DNA of 5,767 bases from Chloroflexota bacterium (lineage in GTDB: Bacteria > Chloroflexota > Dehalococcoidia > UBA2979), in NCBI GenBank assembly GCA_002725365.1, contig PBOW01000014.1:23283-29049 (forward strand), written 5' to 3'. A program made the position numbers and the translations under genes. Below the pieces are notes generated by a model. It did no database searches and was not told the origin of the DNA. It saw only the letters and a list, made by a program, of their open reading frames with translations. Of the stretch, positions 1-5,128 are shown one piece after another (position 1 is the first letter of the stretch; the number at the start of each line of letters is the position of its first letter).

Positions 1-97
1 GCGGCCACGCATCTTGAAATGCTTCGGATTCTATATCTCGCACAAGATCCACATCGTCTGATTGCATGTTATGCAGAGCGGCATACTGTATTTCCAT
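1..97 (-). CDS. rimI: GNAT-family N-acetyltransferase, RimI-like, N-terminal 32 residues (runs off left edge)
   Basis: This is the 5' end of a gene cut by the left window edge. The reverse strand reads ATG at 97-95 and stays open for 32 codons to the edge. An AAGGAG Shine-Dalgarno (107-112) lies 9 nt upstream. The peptide starts MEIQYAALHNM and continues to VRDIESEAFQDAWP. An opening of the type 'M..DD...V..IE..AF...WP' is typical of GNAT enzymes close to RimI, which acetylates the N-terminal alanine of ribosomal protein S18. The acetyl-CoA-binding motif (R/Q-x-x-G-x-G/A) lies beyond the window, so the exact acceptor cannot be judged, and another GNAT such as a general protein N-acetyltransferase is possible. 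The strong ribosome-binding site supports a real gene. It is on the same strand as the CoA-transferases but separated from them by 120 nt, so it need not share their transcript. Confidence 0.6.
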   Translation of the reverse strand, partial: MEIQYAALHNMQSDDVDLVRDIESEAFQDAWP

Positions 98-217
98 GAG
101 AATTATCTCCTTGGTCAGAGTGGCTTACACATAATTTTACGAGTAGCTATATGTTGATTCATTCAGGTTGTTTGGAGTAGGCAGGTCTCAGGACTAATAT
201 ACGAGTCTCCCAAGAAT
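98..217 (-). promoter_or_regulatory. Spacer upstream of the rimI-like gene, with AAGGAG RBS and a weak promoter candidate
   Basis: This 120-nt gap lies between the CoA-transferase stop and the acetyltransferase start, both on the minus strand. It contains AAGGAG (107-112) 9 nt before the ATG. A TAAAAT box (134-139, minus strand; 5 of 6 matches to TATAAT) would give a leader of about 30 nt. The hexamer 17 nt further upstream is ATGAAT (157-162), only a 3 of 6 match to TTGACA, so the promoter is tentative. No convincing stem plus T-run terminator follows the CoA-transferase gene, so read-through from it is possible. No small ORF with an RBS was seen here. Confidence 0.35.
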
Positions 218-1522
218 TTAAGGGCTGTGTACGTACTTATTGTCGATACACATCTGGATTTCATCTTCTGAATATTCCAAACTAACCATTATGTCTCGGG
301 TATGTTCACCTAAGAAAGGTGGACGGGTTTTAATCTCGCAGGGCGATCCAAGGAATTTGTAAGGCACTCCGGGATAGGTGAAAGACCGTCCGAGCTCAGG
401 GTGTTCGATATCCAATGGGAACCCACGAGCGGCAAAATGAGGATCTTGTACAACCTCTTCAGGTGAGTAAATAATTCCACATTGGAATCCTCTTTCCTGT
501 GCTTTGGTGAAATATTCGTACGCAGGCAAAGACTTAATGAGTAATACCATCGCGGCACGGCCCGCAGCGAAGATTGCGGCGCCTTCCTCGTCTTCACCAC
601 TTGATATAGCACCAAGATTCAGAAACCCTTCCCTCTCCCCTCCGAGCTGTAACAAGGGGGCCTCTGGAAATTGCTCGACAAGACCTTCGTCCACAAGCCA
701 GTCATAAGTTTTTTGAAAATCTTTGCCCTGACGTGCGGGCACTCCTGAATTAATCCAGCGACCATCTGCGGCCTGCACTTGGGTTGGGCTAGACGGTCGA
801 ACCCCAGCATGACGTCCTGTCTGTCGCTGCACTGTCTCCTGAGCTACCAGCCACGTATATGAAGCTGCTTCTGTACTTACATTCGAGGCCGCGCTGGCAT
901 TGATATCGATAAATTGGCCTCGTCCAATCTGTTCTTTCGCAATTATTGCTGTAAGAATGGAAATGACTGCCCAGTGGCTGGCCGTGTGATATCCCTGGCC
1001 GCCTCCGCCGCGTATCGGAGGAAGTTCGTGGTCGTCATATCCACACGACCATGCTGGTCCACTACCTGCGAGAAGAGTGAGATCGGTTGCTGGTTCAGTT
1101 GCTCGCGGACCACTTTGTCCGAAGGGAGTTATCGCTGCATGGACGAGCGAGTCATTTTCCTGACTTAGCGTGTCATAAGCAATGCCTAATTCGGCCATCT
1201 TCCCTGGAGCCTGGTCTTCAATCAGGATGTCAGCATCTGCAACCAGTCGTATAAACAGGTCTCTACCTGTTTTGGTTTCGATATCCAGCGCCACTGAACG
1301 TTTACGAACGTTGTAATGCCAAAAGAAAAGACTCTGCTCCGGATCGGGTGTGTCATCAAGAAACGGTTCGTACCAGCGAGTTTTACTGCCTTCGATAGGT
1401 TCTATCCTGACGACGTCTGCCCCCATTTCTGCTAAAAGTTTCCCTGCCCAAGGAGCGATTTCATCTGTGAATTCAATCACTTTGAGTCCCGACAAAGGAC
1501 CTGCGGAGTCCAGTAGGTTCAT
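218..1522 (-). CDS. Class III (CaiB/BaiF) CoA-transferase family protein, catalytic Asp replaced by Tyr
   Basis: This 434-aa protein is full length for the CaiB/BaiF family (usually about 380-430 aa). Family enzymes move CoA between acyl-CoA and a free acid in the cytosol through an interlocked dimer. Visible family blocks are PLSGLKVIEF (9-18), KLLAEMGADVVRIEP (28-42), NVRKRSVALD (71-80), GRGQFIDI (200-207), the second-domain block from GFQCGI to DPHFAARGF (345-368), and the C-terminal PPFLGEHT (401-408). Counting back from the conserved hydrophobic helix (ISIL, 187-190), the position of the acyl-accepting aspartate (Asp169 in formyl-CoA transferase) is Tyr178, in GYHTASHW. I see no aspartate close enough to substitute. 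The ATG directly follows the TAG of the upstream paralogue, and GGAAGGGG inside that gene is the likely RBS, so translation is probably coupled. It may be a non-catalytic or altered partner subunit. Substrate unknown. Confidence 0.9.
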   Translation of the reverse strand: MNLLDSAGPLSGLKVIEFTDEIAPWAGKLLAEMGADVVRIEPIEGSKTRWYEPFLDDTPDPEQSLFFWHYNVRKRSVALDIETKTGRDLFIRLVADADILIEDQAPGKMAELGIAYDTLSQENDSLVHAAITPFGQSGPRATEPATDLTLLAGSGPAWSCGYDDHELPPIRGGGGQGYHTASHWAVISILTAIIAKEQIGRGQFIDINASAASNVSTEAASYTWLVAQETVQRQTGRHAGVRPSSPTQVQAADGRWINSGVPARQGKDFQKTYDWLVDEGLVEQFPEAPLLQLGGEREGFLNLGAISSGEDEEGAAIFAAGRAAMVLLIKSLPAYEYFTKAQERGFQCGIIYSPEEVVQDPHFAARGFPLDIEHPELGRSFTYPGVPYKFLGSPCEIKTRPPFLGEHTRDIMVSLEYSEDEIQMCIDNKYVHSP

Positions 1523-2758
1523 CTAGATGACCCCTTCCGCTTTAAATGAACTGATTTGCTGCGAGCTATACCCCAGTATTTCTCCAAAAACTTCTTCATT
1601 GTGCTCGCCGAGACATCCTGCGCCATTTTCCAGATGCCAGTCAGTCTCAGACAGATGTACCGGGAGTCCGTCGACTCGCACTTTCCCCATCAGTGAATGT
1701 TCCACCGAAGGCCAGAGTCCCCAGGCTTCTGTGTTTGGATCCTGATCTACTCGCTGCTCAGGAGTTCGAACGGGCGAGCAAGGTATTCCCTGAGCGAGTA
1801 ATAATTGGTATAAGTCCTGCTGTTGTCTTTGTTGCGTCCACGCTTCTATATAACTGTCTAAATCGTCTTGATGTAGTATCCGTCCCTCTAGCTGATCGAA
1901 TTTCACATCGTATAGAGCGGGTTCATCTATAACTGCTCGTAATTTCATCCATTCTTCGTCATCACGGCAGGCTAGCGCAAACCATGTATCTGTAGCATCG
2001 GTCCTGTAAATACCATGTGGGGCCATACGGGGCCAGTTATTGCGATTAGAATGGGGTTGCCCATCCCGTCTCATTGGTCGGCCGTTGGCAGACCAATCCA
2101 GGATGGCCGGACCCGTGAGAGTAGCTGCTGCCTCGGTACATGCTAGATCCACCCATTGGCCGTTCCCAGTCTTTCGCCGATGAATTATGGCGGCCAGTAT
2201 CGCGATACACATGTAATAGCCACCTGTATGATCCATATAGGAATAACCCCAGCCTGCTGATGGTTGATCTGGTAATCCTGAGGAGAACGTCAGCCCACTT
2301 ACAGCTTGTACTATGGGGCCCCATGTCTTGAATGGTTTGTATGGGCCGGATGCTCCGAAACCAGAATTCGAAACATAAATAATGTCCTCTTTTATTCGAG
2401 CGAGGTCCTCATAGCCAAAGCCAAGGCGATCCATTACGCCGGCTGAAAAATTTTCTGATACGACATCGGACTTGCCGATCAATTCAGTCAAAAGCTGTTT
2501 GCCGGTGTCGGTTCTGAGGTTAAGAGTGATCGCTTTTTTTTCTACATTGTGATTATTGAAAGCACCACCCAGATCGATACCCCTACGTTCGTCCACGAAT
2601 GGAGCATTCCCTCTGAGAATATCCCAGCGTCCCTCATTTACGGGATCCTCTATACGGATTACCTCCGCACCAAATGCTGCCAGGTGGCGCGTTGCTCCTG
2701 CACCAGCAAGCTGGCCCGTAAAGTCACATATACGTAGGTTAGAAAGAGCTTTTGTCAT
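1523..2758 (-). CDS. Class III (CaiB/BaiF) CoA-transferase, catalytic Asp present
   Basis: This protein of 411 aa (from the ATG at 2758) carries the full class III CoA-transferase fold. It shows LSNLRICDFTGQLAGAGATR (6-25), HLAAFGAEVIRIEDP (25-39), KKAITLNLRT (74-83), TGNGQWVDL (197-205), the second-domain LLAQGIPCSPVRTPEQ (320-335) and the C-terminal CLGEHNEEVFGEILGYS (382-398). The nucleophilic aspartate is Asp176 in MDHTGGYYMC, 13 residues in register with the same helix as in formyl-CoA transferase and CaiB. The frame is also open to a TTG at 2791, but the ATG at 2758 has AGGAAG about 9-10 nt upstream and begins where family members usually begin, so I chose it. It is the first gene of a two-gene unit with the paralogue at 218-1522. 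The two are clearly divergent paralogues rather than a recent duplication. Acyl donor and acceptor cannot be read from sequence; substrates such as carnitine, oxalate, malate or aryl-succinates are all served by this family. Confidence 0.92.
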   Translation of the reverse strand: MTKALSNLRICDFTGQLAGAGATRHLAAFGAEVIRIEDPVNEGRWDILRGNAPFVDERRGIDLGGAFNNHNVEKKAITLNLRTDTGKQLLTELIGKSDVVSENFSAGVMDRLGFGYEDLARIKEDIIYVSNSGFGASGPYKPFKTWGPIVQAVSGLTFSSGLPDQPSAGWGYSYMDHTGGYYMCIAILAAIIHRRKTGNGQWVDLACTEAAATLTGPAILDWSANGRPMRRDGQPHSNRNNWPRMAPHGIYRTDATDTWFALACRDDEEWMKLRAVIDEPALYDVKFDQLEGRILHQDDLDSYIEAWTQQRQQQDLYQLLLAQGIPCSPVRTPEQRVDQDPNTEAWGLWPSVEHSLMGKVRVDGLPVHLSETDWHLENGAGCLGEHNEEVFGEILGYSSQQISSFKAEGVI

Positions 2759-2763
2759 TCGAA

Positions 2764-2773
2764 TCCATCTTCC
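2764..2773 (-). promoter_or_regulatory. RBS deciding the start of the Asp-containing CoA-transferase
   Basis: The minus strand reads CAGGAAGATGGATTCGAATG going into the ATG at 2758-2756. AGGAAG is about 9-10 nt before that ATG. The in-frame TTG at 2791 has no comparable purine-rich site upstream. The ATG inside AAGATGG is out of frame. This supports the shorter protein of 411 aa. Confidence 0.6.
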
Positions 2774-2779
2774 TGTAGG

Positions 2780-2809
2780 ACTATAGGTCAAACCGAAGGT
2801 AATTGGCGA
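2780..2809 (-). promoter_or_regulatory. Candidate sigma70-type promoter for the CoA-transferase pair
   Basis: On the minus strand TCGCCA (2804-2809, 4 of 6 to TTGACA) and TATAGT (2780-2785, 5 of 6 to TATAAT) are separated by 18 nt. Transcription would begin only a few bases before the AGGAAG site, giving a very short leader of about 20 nt. It is the best match in the divergent gap, but short matches of this quality occur by chance. A promoter is expected here because the neighbouring gene diverges. Confidence 0.25.
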
Positions 2810-2855
2810 CCCTCTTCGAGCTGGCCCGTGATTTGAATCGTGTGGAACTTGGTGT

Positions 2856-2863
2856 GGAGGAGG
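2856..2863 (+). promoter_or_regulatory. Strong RBS (GGAGGAGG) supporting a GTG start
   Basis: GGAGGAGG ends 4 nt before the GTG at 2868, and the first GGAGG lies 7 nt before it. It supports GTG as the true start of the membrane protein gene, since no ATG is available at the N-terminus. No clear -35/-10 pair for this gene was found in 2759-2867. Confidence 0.7.
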
Positions 2864-2867
2864 CTAC

Positions 2868-4190
2868 GTGCGTACTGATTCCAAATCCAAAAATAAAAAG
2901 TTTTTGGTGCGAGCGCTGCGGCTACTAGGGCCGGCCGCAGTAAACGTGTCGGCTCATGAATGGATCATGCCAATAATAGTCGCCTTCATGGCACGCACCG
3001 CGGAGCCAGAGTTAGCTATAGCTGGATATTCACTCGGTTTATCTGTTGCATTTTTTGTATCGCTCCCGCGACTGAGGATCCAAGCCCTCACCGTTGTTTT
3101 TACAGAAGACAAGAAATCTCGTCAGTCGGTGACTATATTCTCTTTGCTGTGCGCCGCAGCCGTTGGGATGCTGATTGCGCTATTGGCCTTTACGCCAGTC
3201 GGTTCTTTTTTTCTAAATCAATTATTCAGTCCGAGCGACGAGTTAAAGAACCAAGCATCACTTACCTTAAAGATACTGGTCGTTTGGGGTATATTTTCCG
3301 TTATTCGTGGACATCTATACGGTATCGCACTCAGACGTGAGAAATCTATTCTCCTCTGGATTGGTGCACTGGTCGGCCTAGTCTCGGTAACCGTAGTGTC
3401 TTCGACCCTCTATTTGATGAAGCCAGAGCTGAACGCACAGATTGGTGCGTGGGCCGTATCAATTGGGGTTCTTGCTGAATCAGGTGTAACTATCATCGGA
3501 TTATGGATGACTAGATCAAAAGACGAGGAAGCGACCGGGACTGTCCTCAAGCAGCGGACATTATTAGCATTCTTTGTTCCCTTATTATTCGCCGCATTAC
3601 TCCCTTCCGTCACCTTGCCATTGGTTAATTTTGCGATGAGTCGCAGTGCCGACCCGGAAATTGCAATAGCTGCTTTTACGGTGGCGTTCGGAATTTTTTC
3701 TATCCTGTCGATTCCTTCGAACGGCATCCAGCCCACGGCACTCACTCTATTTGGGCTGAAAGAACCGGCAAGGCAGATACGAATATTTTCGATAGCCGTT
3801 GGGATATTCACTTTGCTCCCGTTGTCTGCTTTAGCTCTAAGCCAAACCTTATCCGGCTGGGTGTTCGAGGACCTCTTGGGCGTAGGTAGCGGAGTGTACC
3901 AGTCAGCTCGTATTGCTATCTGGATATTGTTGCTACTACCACCTTGGCTAGCTATTGAGCAGTTTTATGCAGCTGCACTGATGGCAAATAAGCAGCCCAG
4001 AGGTATTGTGTACATCAACATTGGCCGACTATTCCTATTAATCATCCTTGTTTCTCTTTCGATGTATCTTCCGAGCATAAATGGAGTGATCGTGGGGACA
4101 CTGATTGTATCTTTGACTCTTTTTGCCGAGGCTATTTTTGCTATATTCTTTGGTAGATCGGCATTCAGCTCACTGGCTAATCGAATGTAG
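2868..4190 (+). CDS. 12-TM MATE/MOP-superfamily-like transporter (possibly ANKH-like)
   Basis: This 440-aa integral membrane protein has a basic N-terminus (KSKNKK) and about 12 hydrophobic segments, roughly at 15-42, 48-66, 87-112, 131-155, 161-183, 190-214, 231-256, 263-285, 303-325, 345-372, 378-400 and 403-428. The two six-helix halves are homologous. Residues 34-78 and 250-294 align without gaps at an offset of 216 with 13 identities, including Pro35/251, Met41/257, Arg43/259, Pro47-Glu48/263-264, Ala-Ile-Ala 50-52/266-268, Pro67/283 and Ile-Gln 71-72/287-288. A twofold six-helix repeat of this length is typical of MATE and other MOP-superfamily proteins. The 'R..DPE.A.AA' loop motif also recalls ANKH-type proteins. 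Membrane-embedded Glu32 and Glu364 could couple to cations (inference). Cargo and direction are unknown. It ends in tandem TAG TAG and is followed 14 nt later by the DUF3445 gene, so the two are probably co-transcribed. Confidence 0.7.
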   Translation: MRTDSKSKNKKFLVRALRLLGPAAVNVSAHEWIMPIIVAFMARTAEPELAIAGYSLGLSVAFFVSLPRLRIQALTVVFTEDKKSRQSVTIFSLLCAAAVGMLIALLAFTPVGSFFLNQLFSPSDELKNQASLTLKILVVWGIFSVIRGHLYGIALRREKSILLWIGALVGLVSVTVVSSTLYLMKPELNAQIGAWAVSIGVLAESGVTIIGLWMTRSKDEEATGTVLKQRTLLAFFVPLLFAALLPSVTLPLVNFAMSRSADPEIAIAAFTVAFGIFSILSIPSNGIQPTALTLFGLKEPARQIRIFSIAVGIFTLLPLSALALSQTLSGWVFEDLLGVGSGVYQSARIAIWILLLLPPWLAIEQFYAAALMANKQPRGIVYINIGRLFLLIILVSLSMYLPSINGVIVGTLIVSLTLFAEAIFAIFFGRSAFSSLANRM

Positions 4191-4191
4191 T

Positions 4192-4198
4192 AGAGGGA
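4192..4198 (+). promoter_or_regulatory. RBS (AGAGGGA) of the DUF3445 gene
   Basis: AGAGGGA lies 6 nt before the ATG at 4205 and overlaps the second of two tandem TAG stops (4188-4193) ending the transporter gene. The spacing supports this ATG and a bicistronic message. Confidence 0.6.
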
Positions 4199-4204
4199 AT
4201 ATCA

Positions 4205-5125
4205 ATGCCCACACATCTTCCCTTTAAACCTGGTGATTTTAAGATGTCTCTGGACCTCGATCGGATTGACGAGGAGGACTGGTTGGAAACGGATCCTTCT
4301 TCTGATACAAAACATCAATTACAGGAAAAGGCGAAGCTATTTGCAGAGCGAAGAAGCGAGGTATTTCAGTCGATGGAAGAAGCAAATCATGCCTCTTCTG
4401 AAATTTTTGATTGTGTGGTTAGATATTTACTCTCTTATGCCCCGGATCTATATACGCGGGGCATAGCAAGCGGTCTGATCCCTCCTGCCGGAGTGGAAAA
4501 TTGGCAAGACTATGTAAATTTGGGTGGCGAAGGACATCCGCTTGAGGTCGCATCCAGGTTAGTTACTGAAGATTTGTTACTTATGTTTCCCGGAGATCAA
4601 TCCTCGTCAACGTATGAAGAATTTGCTTGGAGACTGAAAGCAGGATCGTTGGCTTTTCCGGCTGGATGGTCTTTGATCGAGATGATAAAGCGAGGAACAA
4701 TTGGAATTCACAAACGTGTGCCTGGTTATGACACAAGCCTCGGCGATCAGGTCGATAGACTATTTTATAGCCTTAAGCCAGAGAGATTAGTGTCTCGATT
4801 GAATTGGTCACTTACGCGGTACCCAGACCTATTCAGGTTGCACGGAAAATTTGAACAGGATAAATCGCCAGAGATCACTGCAAGTAATGTCGGGAGTAAG
4901 ATCTGGCTGCGGGTAGAACGCCAAACATTTCGAAAACTGCCATCAAGTGGAGCAGTTGTATTTGGGATTCGCACTCATATGCATACGCTCGAAGATGTGA
5001 TTACGGAGTCCGATGTTGCTGAAGACCTTTCAGGAGCGCTTAAGGCGCTTCCCGAAGACTTGCTCCGATACAAAAGTATGCAAGTATTTGTTGACCCGTG
5101 CTTGGAATGGCTGTCAGCTGTCTAA
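4205..5125 (+). CDS. DUF3445 / heme-dependent oxidative N-demethylase alpha-subunit-like protein
   Basis: This 306-aa soluble protein has no signal peptide or membrane segment. It follows the DUF3445 (HODM alpha-like, PF11927) pattern almost end to end: PFKPGDFKMSLDLDRIDEEDW (6-26), an alpha-helical stretch with KAKLFAERRSEVF (42-54), HPLEVASRLVTEDLLLM (111-127), GSLAFPAGWSLIEM (147-160), IGIHKRVPGY (166-175), RLNWSL (198-203), RVERQTFRKLPSSGAV (236-251) and FGIRTHM (253-259). The characterised member is the heme-binding subunit of a dimethylamine-oxidising enzyme, which removes a methyl group as formaldehyde using O2 and works with flavin/Fe-S partner subunits. His169 in the IH-x-x-VP motif is a candidate functional residue, but I cannot say it ligates heme. 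No partner subunits are in this window. It sits 14 nt behind the transporter, suggesting joint use of one substrate. The family assignment is strong; the dimethylamine substrate is not implied. Confidence 0.85.
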   Translation: MPTHLPFKPGDFKMSLDLDRIDEEDWLETDPSSDTKHQLQEKAKLFAERRSEVFQSMEEANHASSEIFDCVVRYLLSYAPDLYTRGIASGLIPPAGVENWQDYVNLGGEGHPLEVASRLVTEDLLLMFPGDQSSSTYEEFAWRLKAGSLAFPAGWSLIEMIKRGTIGIHKRVPGYDTSLGDQVDRLFYSLKPERLVSRLNWSLTRYPDLFRLHGKFEQDKSPEITASNVGSKIWLRVERQTFRKLPSSGAVVFGIRTHMHTLEDVITESDVAEDLSGALKALPEDLLRYKSMQVFVDPCLEWLSAV

Positions 5126-5128
5126 ATT

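Noticed and set aside
183..214. Possible hairpin after the downstream CoA-transferase gene (GACT...AGTC with GGAG/CTCC-like flanks)
   Set aside because: Only about four consecutive pairs form without a mismatch or bulge, and no T-run follows on the minus strand, so it is not called a terminator.
914..1168. Plus-strand open frame of 84 codons inside the Tyr-type CoA-transferase gene
   Set aside because: It lies wholly within a well-supported minus-strand gene, has no recognisable domain or good RBS, and its composition looks like an antisense shadow.
218..2758. Recent tandem gene duplication of the CoA-transferases
   Set aside because: The two proteins share only family-level motifs and differ widely elsewhere, including at the active site, so they are old paralogues rather than a recent duplication.
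2960..3340. Plus-strand open frame of 126 codons overlapping the transporter in another frame
   Set aside because: The transporter frame is continuous, with a strong RBS and an internal repeat. This overlapping frame gives a Cys/Arg/Ser-rich sequence without family features.
3410..3811. Minus-strand open frame of 133 codons inside the transporter gene
   Set aside because: It is antisense to strongly hydrophobic codons of a real membrane protein and has no recognisable domain. Long antisense frames are common opposite such genes.
5110..5122. Short tandem GCTGTCAGCTGTC at the end of the DUF3445 gene
   Set aside because: It is a two-copy 6-7 nt repeat within coding sequence and is consistent with chance.
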